The notes: generated by a model not told the origin, from the sequence alone. Counted from the stretch's first letter, positions 50,901 to 64,000 are shown. The stretch: DNA of 64,000 bases from Ricinus communis (GCF_019578655.1 NC_063261.1:27011126-27075125); one strand, 5' to 3'. Made by a program: numbers and translations.

Positions 50901-52850
50901 GAGTCTGTGAAAATTTTCTATAAAATCCATGCCTCTATTGATGGGGCTTCATATGTGGAGAATTTATAACTCTCGATTGTTTGTTGTGGAACCTTAAATA
51001 AGAATGATTAGGAGCCCCATGTACATTCCTTGCTTGGTTCTTCTCTATCTGCACCAAATATTGTTTAAGAATCCACACCTTGTGGAAAGTCTTCCTAATA
51101 TGAATGCCTGAAGCTTTCTTCTTCTGGTAATTCTTATGTTGCTCATTTCCTGCTTGAATTAGATACTTCTTAGACACCCACACCTTGTGAAAACTATTTT
51201 TGCCTGCATATTTCTTCTTTGATCTCCTTTTTTGATTCAAGGATGCAACATGAGGCAAAATGACTCTAAGAGTTTATGGAGAGTTCACAAGCTTGCTTAC
51301 ATAATGATCATTATATTATTGAAATTCTCAACCTTATGGAATAGTTGATAGTCCTCTTCAACCTATATAGATGTGAGTTAAGGTCTTCCTAGAAAACCTC
51401 TAAGAATAGCCTTCCTAGTTCAAGTAGAACTTTTTTGGATTCCTCAAGTCCAGAAGAAATCTTGTGACTTTATCGAGGATCTATGGGCTAGCCACTATGA
51501 CAACCGTAATATTGTGGTATGTGAGGAGGATAAGATAATTCCTTACTCTGCTCTCGACTTGATAATGATCACGATCATTACTCTCATGAGGAACATCTTT
51601 AGAAACTTCCAAGGATCGGCTCTCGAGTTCTTCTATAATTTTTCATTGAAAGCCTAGGGATGACTTCTTGGCCCTAATTATTGAAGCTTTGTTTTTTTTG
51701 ACTTCATAACAACAAGTTCTGTTAGGATTCATTGGACTCTCTCATCCTAAATGTGAAATACTCGAGGAGATGGAATCCATTTCTTCTTTAGTGCACGATC
51801 CTACTTCATCTCTTATTGGACTTGAATCATCATTTCTTTTAGTATCTACCTTCCATAAATCATCTTCATGTGATTGGACTCCTTGACTTTTGATGAATTC
51901 TTATAGATTGACTTCTTGGCCTTAATCCATTCCTTGCTCTTGTCCTTAAGGATTGACTTTAATTCGAAAGCAGTAATGTTGATGGAGGCCATATGAGGGA
52001 ATGAATCTTCGTCTATCATCATGGTTATTTTCTTTGCAGAGAACTTAAGGATTTTTTTTCTCGATCTTGTCCTTAACAGGATATCGCTTTTAAAATAAAG
52101 GACGGCCTATTTGGTGAAGGTCAAGTCCATACAGCTCCTGCATCGGTTCAATCATTACGCCTGTATTAATGTTAGTTTAAAAAATTGATACTTGAGGAAT
52201 ATTTTATATGTTAGTTCTATTGTATGGAATTTCTTGAGGAATAAGCTTTGCCTCATACAAGTAAGGTTGAATGTTAGGATTGGTTGCTCTATAGAATTGC
52301 TAAAGAACCGACTGTTGATGAATCGGGGGCCTGCCTGGTTGGCAGCCAGTCTCGGTGGATTTCTAACAAATCTTGAACTTTCTTCTTAATGGTGAAGAGG
52401 TTGATGGTGCTCCTCAACCTACCTTTGAATCTGATTCACAATAAGGGAATCGTCTAAGAATTGCCCTCCGAGCTCCTCATCGTGATGTCCAGTATATATG
52501 AGAACAAGAACTTCCTCATCTCGTTGTGGGGTTGGGGATGAAAGTTGATGATGCTTTTAGACGAACTCAATTGAGGAATACATATGGTGAATTAGTGATA
52601 CTTGATCCTCACTATACCCTCTGCGTAATTGTGCAAAGTTTTTATTGAGTCGTATGGTGTGTTCTTCCACTGTCTTGAGTATCTCTTTACTATGCTTCCT
52701 TAGACCCTCTAGGATTTAAAGTAAATAGTAGGATTAGTAGCACTAAGGAATGAAAGAGAATTATTACCTAGATTTGTAGCATTAGGTCGTACTGGATTTT
52801 AGTGAACTTCCTCACCCAGGGGGTTTAATTTAGCCATTCTTTAGGGTTTT
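50900..52850 (-). pseudogene. Degraded LTR-retrotransposon polyprotein relic, minus strand
   Basis: A 107-codon minus-strand frame (51258-50935) holds two spaced copies of a KVW-K-YL pattern: HKVWVSKKYLI and HKVWILKQYLV. Upstream on the same strand (about 52010-51900) a FPHMASINITAFELKSIL stretch is visible. These words recur in a group of plant retrotransposon gag/protease-linker proteins as I remember them. Many stops and frameshifts interrupt it, and no reverse transcriptase part was recognised. A start-like MAKLNPLGEE is visible near 52838. Confidence 0.4.
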
Positions 52851-55800
52851 TGTTCTTCCAATTTTTTTTTAAAAAATAATCGTGCGTTTTGCGCATTGTG
52901 TTAAGATTTGAAATGTCTTCTTTCTTTTGTTGGTTAAAAGGGGTCGAGGGTTTGTTTCGTCGCTCTTGTGTACCAAATATAACATATTATTATTTACTAA
53001 ATAACTTCCTTATTTATTGTTTTCTTAAAATGATTTTATAAAAAATTTCTTTATCATCTACTGCATAACATGATAATTAAAACCATATGCAGTCAAATAC
53101 ATAAGCGGTTAGGTAAAATAATATTCTATTATTATAACTTATACTAGCCTTTACAACAAACACATTATTAATATTTATTTTTTATTTTTATGCAAGCTGC
53201 CCTATGAGGAAAACTTATTTACTGCTTTTCTCTTTACATTTGTATTTAATATGATATGTGACAGTTGTTTCCGGACTTCATATTTTATCAAACAATGACT
53301 TTAACATATGTATGAAACTATTGTAGTATTTTCTATTTCTAAGTTTAGTTATATTTATACTTTATAAAATGTTGTTTGATTTGTCCCGCAGCTTCAAGCG
53401 AGTGATCTATCCAGTAATGAAATAATACACTACATACTGCTAATTAATCTTTTTATCTGATCCCTATCAAATTACTACATCTTTATCAATAGAAGATTCC
53501 ATTGTGCTGCTAGGGCTGACGATCTTTGGCACCATCTATTATATAATACAATGGGACACAAGGTTAGGTAGACCTGGAGTGAACATTCGATCGGCTTGCT
53601 TCAAAATCGAACACTACTATACTTACCAACCGAATTCTTAGACTTAACTGAAATAACCTAATTCTATATCAATACTAATGCAACTGAACCAAATAAGATG
53701 ATAAACTGAATAACTCGAATTATATAAATTTATTCTAAAATATTAAAATCTATAATATTTAAGTATTGTATGATTACATATATTCAAATAAGTTTATATG
53801 TATCATTTTATGCAAAAATCTATTTTGATCTGTACACTTAAATTGTGTTAAATAGATTATTATTTGTCACGCGCCTAATAAGCATGTTTAGATTAGAGAA
53901 AACTATTGACACAACTAAGAAGAATTAAATTCAATTTTGTTTTCTGTTTTTATATTATACCTACATATTGGTACGCTATGTTTATATAAAAATATTATAC
54001 TCAATGAAAAACATAAAATTATAAGAAATACATGACGGGTTATAAAATGAAAATAAATTATTAGAATGTAATAAATTAAATAAATATTATTTATGAAAAT
54101 ACCACCTTCTCTCAACCATCATTTTCACTAAAACCTCACTTCACTCTTTTTCTCTCTCTAAAAATAAAAAGACAAACACACCCCACTCATTTGTTTACTA
54201 ATTGTAAAATTAATTTATATTATATAATATGTATGTTTAAATAAATTAATAAATATCCTTTAACAAATTAATGAATATTATGCTATAAATAATGAATATT
54301 TATATTAATCTCAAAATTGTTTCAATATGTATCGCAAAAATAACGAATCTAACGTTCATAAAGAATCAACATCATTATCATTTAAAAATAAATATTTCAC
54401 GGTGATTTGAGAAACATATATAAATTTCTATTTACTGAATTGACAATAACAAATTAATGAATATGTAGATCATAAATGATGAATATCCTTCACTAAAATA
54501 ATAAAAATTTAAAAATTGATTGAATACGAAATGAACATTATTACAGTAAATAATAAATATCATCTTATAAATGATGTATATTGATGTCTATTATAAAAAG
54601 GTAACACTTATAATTATGAAATTATCAATTACATATTGATGAAATATTTAAATTGTGAAAAAAAAAACAACTAAAGTGCGGAACTCCCGCACGTATATCC
54701 CTGCCTCCGGCCCACACTGCAAGGTGGACCAGGGTGCAGAGCATAAATTTCCTAGTAGGTCAATAGTGATTACAAATTTGTATTAAAACACATGTTATCG
54801 ATTTAGTAGATTAAAAAGAATAAAATGTTAAAAAAATCTTTAAAAAGTATCTATTCTTAATAGATTAATACACCGTTCTTACTACCATCATCATTACACT
54901 GTTCTCACTATATCTTCATCAATTATTTTAAAGAAAATTTTATCCTAACTTTGAGTGATATTTTTATCTTCTTCAATTCATCACTAATAAACACTAAAAC
55001 AAAATCGATCATTATTGAGGATGATAATTTTAACTAATGTTAATTATTAATACATCTTTATGACATGTATAGTATTTATTTATATATTTTTATAATTTTT
55101 ATTATTTATATGAAAGATTTACCCTCTTTCATGTAAATATCTTAACTATGAAAATGTAATAAAGTTTCATTTATCTATATTAGATTCTTTTATATATATA
55201 ATGACTAGTTTCACACACTCAAATATTAATAATATCTAATCTTACACGCTAAATTATAACTTTTAAAAGCTTAAACACTTGTTTATTAAATTTTAACAAG
55301 TTGACACACCATTTTATAATAAGCTGATATGGATAACCCGTAATCGGTTGTTAACCTACTATATATACTCAATAATAAATATTTACTAGGTTCATACACC
55401 AAATTGTAACTTTTAAAAGTTTAGACACTTAATTGTCAAATATTAAAAAGTTCAAACATTATTTTTATAATTATCTCTTTTTTTTTTTATAATGAGAGAA
55501 ATATTAAAGTAGGGGTTCGGGGAAAATTGTTTTAAATTAAAAAAGTCTATTAAATTTTAAAAGATATGCTACATTGAACATACTAATTTTATTATAATAT
55601 TAATGAAATCTTTTAAATTTAGCATTATTTGATATATTTATAATCTATGTTATAAAAATTATTGATTTTAAATTCTTATATAATATTTAATACATATTTA
55701 GAAAGAAATCAGTTCAATTTCGATTCCACCTCATGGAAAATGAATTCAGGAACTCCTGATACCGATAAGGTCACGGGGGCATCCAAATCAAGGCTTTAGA

Positions 55801-56418
55801 TATACAATTGCTACCTATGAGGTATTTATTATTTTCTTTTAAGTTACAGATGAGGAGATGAGATTCAAATTTGAGACTTCATTTAAGCTAAGATATACAC
55901 TTACTGTGAGGGCTCATTAGTATTACATAAACAAGATGAAAAGACAATATTATGAATGCAAATAATATTGATATTTTTCTTTTGTTAAAGAACAACAACT
56001 CCAAAAAGTATTAATTTAATGTTGATATTTTTCTTTTGTTGTTTTGATTATGTTAGGATATTATGTCTGCTCATACTAAAATTACTGATACTGTTTAAAA
56101 TGTGGAGCACAGCCATTATGCAATTATCCCAACTTAGTAATCAAATTCATGTGCTTCTACTTATTACCTCCCAACAGCATCAAGGTTTTCACTTCACGAG
56201 AAGAAGAAGGCGCGGGTGCATTTCAGAGTTGGTCGTTTCTCGTTTGAGTTGGGTGGCTATTGCCTACTAACAGCTTGTGTTTGCGTATTTGGTAGGTAAT
56301 GAGTTTGATGAAAACACTGGTCACAGAACAGAGCATATATTATCACTTAAGCCAACATATGGAAAACTGGTCGGAGACAGGTTGACCATTTTCTGATAAG
56401 AAAACAGGAGGACCATGT
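52851..56418. other. AT-rich intergenic DNA with old repeats, no gene recognised
   Basis: No coding frame is supported. At 55243-55322 and 55395-55470 two diverged copies of a motif with ATAACTTTTAAAAG and a following AAACACTT/AGACACTT are found in the same orientation. A small hairpin, GTGCGG-AACTC-CCGCAC, is at about 54677-54693. Confidence 0.45.
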
Positions 56419-56427
56419 ATTTCAAAA

Positions 56428-57797
56428 GGAAGAAGGTACATATTTGCCCTTCATGCAAAGGTACATATTTGCTCCTTAACTATCTTTTGATACATTTAAA
56501 CACAAAATTGATCTGAAACTATTATTGAAGCCCTTCTATCTAATGAGAACTATTTCAATTTAAACAATATTATTGTTTAGCTAAAGTGGCATACTTTTTT
56601 AGCTGGAACCCATATATTTAACACATCTTTGTTTATTTTTGTCATTTTCTAGACTCCTTTTTCTCTTCCATTCTTTTTCCATCGTTTCCTTTTCTTTCAA
56701 AAACTGATCAATAAAATTTATTTCTATCCATCTAACAATAAAAAATTTACTTTTCATCACCAATTACTCAGATCGAAAATGGCATGCTATATTGAGTGGT
56801 ACCTTTAGTAGTGTCAGCAAGAACTTTATCAATAATTTTTCTAGTCTTGATAGCAGCGGTAGCAGTAGTGGTCTGATGCAAAGAGTTTAGAGAAGTTTAG
56901 AAGAATAAATATGTTACTATAATTGGGTCTTCCATCTTGGCATTTTCTTGAACAATAATTTGATTATTATTGAAATTTGATGAAGAAATTTACTCGTGAG
57001 CGAGTTTTCTTTGTTTCTTTCTATTGTGATTGAATTCTTGTTATAAAAATTTTATGTTTATGAGTTATGATGTTGAGAAATGTGTAATTATAATGTGCTT
57101 TTGCCATATATTGAAATCAATGTTCTTGTTTTTTTTGGTGCTATTAATTAGAATGTAAAATAGTTCAAACAAGTGCTTGTATAAATACACAGAGCTAAAA
57201 GCAATCAAATTTATACATAAAAGTGTAGTTGTCCCATTAATTCCATTTTTCTATTTCTAGTTTTTTCTTTAATATCTATTCAGTCTGATTTGATTAAATT
57301 TTCAATCTTTGTTTGTTCAAATTTATATTCTTATAATTAGTATAAATGCCTAATTAAGGTTTCAAACTTTTTACGCATAAATTTGATTGCTTTTTAGTTT
57401 TTGAATTTTTAAATTATTGTCATTGGATGTATTTTTTGTTTGTTAACACATTGTAATGATAGTATTTGATATTCACTAAAAATATTGTTGAGAAAAGTGT
57501 CATTACAGACTGTTTATATAAAAAAACAGAAGAAGAAGAAGAAGAGTAAGCAGTAGCAATGGAAGAAAGGAGAGAGGAGAGATGGAGTTTTCTTTTTTTC
57601 TTTTTAATATTTAATGGGTCCATCTTTGAGTTTGACTAACCGATTGAATTTATGTTAACTCCGCAATCAAAGAAAGAGGCTTAAAAAAAAAAAAAGAAAG
57701 CTTTTGATCAGTTTTGTATTTAATTAATCTAAAAAATAGTTAAGGGGCAAATGTGTACCATGCACCAAACGTGAAGGGCAAAAATGCACCCTGTCTC
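56428..57797. mobile_element. Non-autonomous Mutator-like element with long terminal inverted repeats
   Basis: The left end (GGAAGAAGGTACATATTTGC) and the reverse complement of the right end (GAGACAGGGTGCATTTTTGC) align for about 65 bases through TTAACTATCTTTT/TTAACTATTTTTT. The element is flanked by ATTTCAAAA (56419-56427) and TTTTCAAAA (57798-57806), an 8-of-9 match that fits the 9-bp duplication made by Mutator transposases; an 8-bp reading (TTTCAAAA) would fit hAT elements. The 1370-bp interior encodes no protein that I recognise, so it would need a transposase from elsewhere. Confidence 0.75.
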
Positions 57798-57806
57798 TTT
57801 TCAAAA

Positions 57807-58400
57807 AAAAAAAAAAAAGCACTGTAAATTTGATAAAAAAGAAATAAAAACATATGGTAGTTTGATATTTTTCCAATTAAAAAAAAAACCCTTTCCGACC
57901 CAGCTAGATGGGACCATTCACAAATTCAGAATGATCGAAGCCATTGAGCATTCTTTATATGGACAAGCACAGCAAATCCTAAAGCTTAGGGTTCCAAAAA
58001 TAGTCAAACAAAAATTGGTATTTGGATTCCATGTGCTATATTGATTAGATAGAGGTGAGTGTACATGTTGAAAAACATGCTACTCTTTTATTACTATAAA
58101 ATAAACTCAAAAAGCTTATGGAGAAAAAGCTAAAAAAGACAGGATCAAATACAGCTAAAGCATAATGGTGGTTCACAAAGCAACAAAAATAGTCTCCATA
58201 AAACCAAAGGCAGAGACCTGTCCAAATGTCCCGGAGAGCAAAATGATAAATGATATGCACATAACGACTGAAATTTATGTGGTTTACAATCTGAAGCTCC
58301 ATAAGAAATCAGTTTCTTTAAGCAGTCAGAAGATTGTATATTAGATAAAAAAAAAAAAAATCAAATTTACAGTACTTATGTGACTTTTAAAGCTGTTCTG
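57807..58400. other. Downstream flank of the NF-YB gene
   Basis: An A run of about 16 (57803-57818) is followed by AT-rich DNA. No gene is recognised. The short plus-strand open frame here has no known domain. Confidence 0.45.
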
Positions 58401-58460
58401 CTGAAGAGGGCCCCAACAAAATCCAAACCCCAATCACCACCAAAAACCAAAGCCCCAAGA

Positions 58461-58464
58461 ATAT

Positions 58465-58502
<38 letters not shown>
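58461..58502. repeat. (TA)n microsatellite in the NF-YB 3' UTR region
   Basis: Two TA runs are separated by a TAATA interruption. The duplicate at 11557-11700 has only a few TA units at this place, so the repeat grew here or shrank there after duplication. Confidence 0.9.
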
Positions 58503-58615
58503 GCACTTTGATTTCAGTAGGATCATAAACCAATATAAAAGATGCTATAAGCATCGAAAGCTAAACAGTTTTACTGCCCTAAACTTCATTAGATTAAATA
58601 ATAGAGACTACAACT

Positions 58616-59906
58616 CTACTCATTCCCTTGCATGGAAGGAACAATCATATGCTGCCCTTGTGCCTGCAAGAGTTCAAGACAACCGTAAGAATGCAAACCA
58701 GCATCACAAATTCACCCTGCCCCTTTTACCCCTAAAGAAAGAGAATCTGTAAAACAAAGTGCCTATAACTGATCTTCCATATTGCTCTTTGCCACAAATC
58801 TAAATATGTATGTGGATGGACCAAAAGAAAAGAAGGAAACTGAAGTCTTTAATGAGGTAGGCTACATAAAATAACATCCTAAACTTGATCATATTAGAAA
58901 AACCATATTCAAGGTTCAGAAATTTAATCACACCCTTAATTAGATGTCTTTTGCAAAACAGATATAATAATGCAAAGAAAAGCTCAATTGTCAATAAGAA
59001 GCTTGGCCTTAACTCGGCAACATTCCTAAATCCTTCTCCATGGAGTAGTAAAATCCTACAAGCAATCTTAATAGGCTAAGAAAAGTGGAGATAAAGTAGT
59101 ATAAAGTTTGCAAGAGGCTAGGATTTGTCAGCAACCCAGTTCAGCCCTTATTAAGGCAGTAGATAAAGGTCAGATAAGAACTTATATAGATTAACTCAAC
59201 ATTAAAGCAGCATAAGTATTATAATTATATTCAAATTATTACGTTATGTAATGTGTAATATGGATAATTTTGTGGCCCAGCAGCTCCCAACTTCCATATA
59301 ATTTGCAAAACATTCTGTCTGGAAAAACAAAAGGTAGATGATATCTCCTTCATCAGAGTTGGCTCCTATGTAATCAATTTCTCTCAGTTATCCTCTTTTC
59401 TATAAAAAAGTTGCATTGGTTTTTTTGTCAAGGACTAAAAGTTTCCATCTATATCATAGAAAACCAAAATCTTACAAGAAGTATTGACTATAGGTAGTGT
59501 AAGAAATGGTAGCCCTGTCCAAAATGAGTCCATTGTCATCTAGAAGGTTACCAGTAACCTGTCCAGATTTTCCTTTGTAATAATACTCTCGCCAATTACA
59601 ACAGCAAGTATGGACAGCCATTTAAACAATGCCTGGGATACTTCTGTTATTATCATTCATAACTATGGTTTCTATCCAGATCTCTGCTTCTAGTTTCTTA
59701 TGTTTCCGATGAAGCTCTCAGCTCTCTATTGTTAGCAATCATGTCATTGCAGAACATGGGACAACTATTTTTGAGGGAGAAAGAATACATGACAATGTAT
59801 AAGATCATTGGGCTATGCAAATACTAAGTAACAAAGGTTGCTCCTTTTTCTTTCTTCATCTAGTTTTTATTTTCTTTTTTCTCTTTTTAATTTTTCTTTG
59901 ATCAAT

Positions 59907-59937
<31 letters not shown>

Positions 59938-61302
59938 TTACCTGGGAATTGATGTAGTTCATTGATCCCTGAAGAGCAAACTGTCATATTCACCATCATT
60001 TTAAGTAAGATCATAAAAGAAAGATTATCTATAACAAAACTCAAGAGCAGATTTCTAGAAAATCACCTGTGGGTTTTGACCAGGCAAACCTCCCATTGCA
60101 TCCCTTTTACCAGATCCATCCCCACCCCTAGCAGATCCCTTGGTGTCACCCTGTCAAAGTTTTCTGACAATGTAACTCCATATTCACATAGCTTATCCTC
60201 AGAAAAAACTATCTACTTAAAGGGAAGACGTTCAATTACCTCCATCTGCGGCATCACAGTCAGCCAATAAAGCCAATCAGACAAGAATAAATATTATTAG
60301 ATTACCAACCAGCCAATAAAACTAAAAAACCACGAAGCATAAACAGCAAGGAAACGTATGATCCGAAAGTAAGAGATCATATACCTCCCTGTACCTAGCC
60401 AGGTACACCTTAAGCGGTTCAATATAGTCCTCAAAGCCTAATGTGGCCATTGCCCACAACAAATCATCCCCATTGATTGTCTTCCTTTTCTCCTTCTGAC
60501 ACTTATCACTTGCCCTACAGAACAGAGTATCCAGATAACATCTAGTAAATCAGAATCCTAGCTTCCAATAATAATAGTAACTGCAATTCGCAAATAAAAT
60601 TCCCTTCCCAAACAGAGCAATCACAAATGAAAAACATATATCCTCATTCTAGACGCATACACACAATTTCCAAAATAAAGATCACACCTTCCAAATAGAA
60701 ATATGGAATCACAAAATTATCCCTCATTTCCGAGAAAGAAATAATATGGCACATCAATTGTTTGTTCCACATTAATTTTGACAACCTAGTTAAACTACTA
60801 AAATGTATAAAAATTAGTGCGGAACTCCAGGGTTTATTTCTTTTTTTCTACACATTAATAACAAGATTCAAATTTCACTTGAATTGTTGGTATGGTCCCA
60901 GCATAACAATTGTATAAGTTCTCATTTTCGAGACCAACCAACAATCATAAAGAAGAAATTGAACACCCAGTTCTTCAAGATCGCCCACAATTGTAAGTTA
61001 AAATGCAAAAAGAGAAAGAACAGTTCTCGAATCTGAAAGAAAATGATAAAAAAAGGGAAGGCCTGAAGGCTAAAAAGGACTCACTCGCTCGTAATAAAGC
61101 TAATAAACTCCGAGACACATTCTTGGACAGTATCCTTTGCATCTTTAGCGATTTTTCCATTGGCAGGCAAAGCTTTCTTCATGATCCTGCTTATGTTAGC
61201 AATAGGAAGATATCTATCCTGCTCCCTCACTCCGGAGTGTGGGCTCTGCTCACCACCACTCTCGTGGCTCCCTCCTGCTGGACTTGTTGGGTTATCCGCC
61301 AT
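58616..61302 (-). CDS. NF-YB: Nuclear transcription factor Y subunit B (NF-YB), non-LEC1 type, 174 aa
   Basis: Six coding exons on the minus strand: 61302-61085, 60514-60385, 60245-60240 (6 nt), 60150-60067, 59980-59942 and 58663-58616. They total 525 nt with all phases fitting. NF-YB pairs with NF-YC through a histone fold and, with NF-YA, binds CCAAT boxes. The conserved domain runs from about residue 27 to 116: [18 protein letters not shown], then [32 protein letters not shown] and [14 protein letters not shown]. The position that is Asp in LEC1-type proteins is Lys53 here, so this is a non-LEC1 member, closest to the NF-YB1/8/10 group. The tail ends [10 protein letters not shown]. The start is the ATG at 61302, in a context shared with homologues (MADNP). 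A 5' UTR intron and a GAA repeat lie upstream. Confidence 0.94.
59911..59937. repeat. (GA)n microsatellite at the start of the last NF-YB intron
   Basis: A GA run of 27 bases ends three bases short of the donor's GT on the transcribed strand (a CT run there). Confidence 0.95.
60240..60245 (-). other. NF-YB: 6-nt microexon of the NF-YB gene
   Basis: On the minus strand ATGGAG is preceded by CCGCAG and followed by GTAATT, and it supplies the Met-Glu pair expected between YRE and GDTKGS in NF-YB homologues. Skipping it would keep the frame and drop two residues just outside the histone fold. Confidence 0.8.
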
Positions 61303-61317
61303 CTCAATCAAAATTCC

Positions 61318-61803
61318 CTAGAAATCAAATATGCCCCAATAACTGATACAGCTAAATATATGCACACATATAAAGTACAAGACTTTCAGTAAATTACAAC
61401 AATACCCAGTATTCTTTCAAATTACAAGCAATACCCATCAAACTAAAGACTACTTTAATGCAAAAACTGTCCAAAGTACATACTTTTCAATGAACCAGAA
61501 CAAACCAAATTGCTTACAAACATAAAATGCAAACTTTTAAGCAAGAAAAGGAAAAGTCCTAAAAGCCTTGGATCAAATGCGCAAATCCAATTCCCATGCC
61601 AGATACATAGTTAAACCTCATAAAAAAATCAAACAAATTCTGGATTGAACCAAAAACCCTAAATTAAACAGAAAAAGAAAACAAAAAAAGAAACATACAA
61701 TATCAAGAAAATAAAGCAGAAAACAATAGAACAGAGAACAGGAGAATAGTTAAAGGAAAGCAGGAAACCCTAAAGAAATCTAGAGAGAGAAGTTAATATA
61801 TAC
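61318..61803 (-). other. NF-YB: Predicted intron in the NF-YB 5' UTR
   Basis: On the minus strand a donor TTACAG-GTATAT (GT at 61803) and an acceptor TTTCTAG (AG at 61318) bound 486 bp. The start codon lies 15 nt after the acceptor. Confidence 0.6.
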
Positions 61804-61845
61804 CTGTAAAGGAAGAGATAGAGAGAGAGGGGTAGTTAGAGAAAG

Positions 61846-61872
61846 TGAAGAAGAAGAAGAAGAAGAAGAAGA
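61846..61872. repeat. (GAA)n repeat in the NF-YB leader
   Basis: About nine GAA units, read as CTT on the transcribed strand, in the presumed first leader exon. Confidence 0.9.
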
Positions 61873-61904
61873 GAAAGGTTCGTATATTTGGCGCGAGAGA
61901 GAAA

Positions 61905-62413
61905 AGCGATTCAATTGGTGGAATTGTTTTTATTGAGAGAACAAAAAAGAGATCTGACGATGGAGAAGAGAGTTTGATTGTTATAAAGAAGGAGGAGATG
62001 ATAGAGAAAGAGAGAGAGATTCCTGATTTCTGATTTCTGATATTACTATTACTATTATTAATTTAATTTAATCTAATTTAATTTATTTTTTATATATTGT
62101 TATTTGTTGGTTTTGATGTTTATCATCAACTATATCAACACCGTTGGTTGTTGCTTCTTTTGCTCTATTATTATTTATTGGGTTGATTTTTACTTTTATT
62201 TATTCATACGAATTGCTTCCCTTCCAATTAGGAACCTAATTAATGGGACCGATTCATTTCACAATTTTGTGATTGGATACTAAAGTCCTCTACAACTGGT
62301 AGTGGAGCTACCCTATTGAAAATGACCACAACAAACACACTTAATGTTAGATTTCACTTTTTTATAGGAATATCCCTTCAAGATTTCACTTCTGAATTTA
62401 AAGATAAAGTAAC

Positions 62414-62446
<33 letters not shown>

Positions 62447-64000
62447 CATTTTATTATTTTGAGTATAAATATAAAAGCTATATTTTTATTTATAATATGT
62501 ATATAATTAATAATTTCTTGTTGATCTTGGTAATAGAGTTTTATTAATTAGTAATCGTAAATATGGGTAAAAAACATTTATATGATTCTTTATGTAACTT
62601 ATGTAATAATAATCATAATAATAATTCAATAAACATTATAATTAATAGTATTAAAACCAAATATTCTTAACAAGTTATAATATTGATATCTTTTTTTCAA
62701 CCTAATAAAGTTCTTAAAGAATTTTATCAACTTTTCGTAAATAATAACCATTTCTAATAAGTTAATGAATTTTTTCATATTTTATAATGCTATAATTAAT
62801 ATTAATAAAAAAATTATATATAAATAAAACTAATTTTATGATGCATCAATAAAAATAGATTGCTGTCACAATTTTAGCTTAAAACTTATGGAGCTCAGTC
62901 TGTTAAATTCTTGCTAATTGTTCTTATAGATGAGGTTACTTTGATAATTTATTGATTTATATATTAATTATATTGTATAGATTAGTACTAAAAACACAAT
63001 TAATATATATTATTTAGATTATAGATTATTCTTTAATTAAGAAAATAATTAATTAGTTATTCATAAATTATTTTTTAGAATTGGAATTATTGTTTAATTA
63101 AAAAGTATATTATTAGATTATATATTTATATATTACCTTTACATAAATTAATATTAAAAATATATTTATATATAACTGGAAGCTATTTGTTCCACACATC
63201 AGCACAAATGATAAACCAAATATTATTTTAAATGTATACTGTATGCTTGATTATTTTTTCCGTAGATAAATTAAAATTAGACTAATTTTAAAGCTAATTT
63301 TCATTTGTAGTTACTTAAAGAGATTTGGAGTTCAACTCGGGAGTGAAAGTAGTGAAAGTGAGCTAAAATGAACAAACTTTAAAGACACTACAAAATGGAA
63401 GGAGCTAGGCTGTGGATTAGTTCACTTCTTAGACGTAGCGCAAATTGTGAAAAATGAATTTAGATTCCCCTAATTATCAATTAAATTTTAAAATCTGATA
63501 TTTTTTAATAATTTTATGTAGTTATTTTAAGATTTTAAAATAAATATTTATATTTTTCATTTATTTTCAAAAATACTTCCGATGACAATTTTTAAAATTT
63601 TACGATAAGAAAGATTAAGTGGGAAGTCGACTATACTTACTAAAAGAATAATAATTATAAATTAGTAAAAATTATTTGTTCTAAATTTAAAAATATGACC
63701 ATTAAAATTTTAATATATATGTATTCTTTTACACATTTTAAAAATGCTAAAGCATTTTTAAATACTATCAAGAAATTAGTAACAAAATATTTTGATTTAA
63801 ATCTATTTGGAAATTACAGAATTAGAATCTAATAAAGATTACAGAGTTGTAAGAAGATAACTTCAAGTTTCCGTACAAAATCAAGGCATTTAGAGATTTT
63901 TTTAGCTCAAAATATTAATCTCTCATAAGAGTTTTTAAATAATAGATATGGGTAGTGTATTAGTGTGTTAAATTAGAAGAAAAAAAGTATTTTCTTATAA
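61905..64000. other. Upstream region of the NF-YB gene, AT-rich
   Basis: The first few hundred bases probably hold the NF-YB promoter. An ATT microsatellite is at 62415-62446. From about 62450 to the end the DNA is extremely AT-rich and no gene, RNA or clear mobile element is recognised. Confidence 0.45.

Noticed and set aside
61303..61311. NF-YB start three codons upstream of MADNP
   Set aside because: The upstream codon on the minus strand is TTG, not ATG; the ATG at 61302 matches the usual start.

Overview
The window is nuclear DNA from a flowering plant. Four protein-coding genes have GT-AG introns, plant-type protein sequences, AT-rich introns and long AT-rich intergenic DNA filled with plant transposon relics. 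The NF-YB, ALD1 and eEF2 proteins look like those of a rosid eudicot; Euphorbiaceae would fit, but that is my inference and not something the bases prove. There are no bacterial operons, CRISPR arrays or tRNA genes that I could recognise.

Layout. A minus-strand RRM RNA-binding protein gene (1436-4176, six coding exons) is followed by AT-rich spacer with small MITE-like elements, a TA microsatellite and a 35-nt poly-G run (4.2-11.5 kb). From about 11.56 to 29.7 kb lies a degraded copy of the 3' end of the NF-YB gene, split by about 17.7 kb of nested transposon DNA. That block holds retroelement-like pieces, a copia-type solo LTR with an intact 5-bp target duplication (17350-18894), a Mutator-like (MULE) transposase relic whose catalytic segment is inverted (20.5-22.7 kb), a truncated endogenous pararetrovirus fragment (23.0-25.3 kb), and a minus-strand DUF1985/Ulp1 protease-like gene relic of the kind carried by MULEs (25.3-28.6 kb).

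Next come a complete eEF2 gene (31273-34647, 843 aa), a 5'-inverted LINE (36.8-40.3 kb), and a complete ALD1-type aminotransferase gene (40665-44281, 440 aa, ten exons) whose start lies only about 0.36 kb from the LINE. From 45.4 to 52.9 kb there is degraded LTR-retrotransposon DNA, including an LTR-like end, a 160-bp tandem repeat and a minus-strand gag-like relic. A 1.37-kb element with long terminal inverted repeats and an 8- to 9-bp target duplication occupies 56428-57797. The intact NF-YB gene (58616-61302, minus strand, 174 aa, with a 6-nt microexon) comes last, followed by its AT-rich upstream region.

The genes are functionally unrelated: RNA binding, translation elongation, pipecolate-pathway immunity and CCAAT-box transcription. 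The notable biology is structural: an insertion-split gene duplicate, an intragenic inversion in a transposase, a virus-in-transposon nest and a twin-primed LINE beside a defence gene. I did not find a convincing new gene system.
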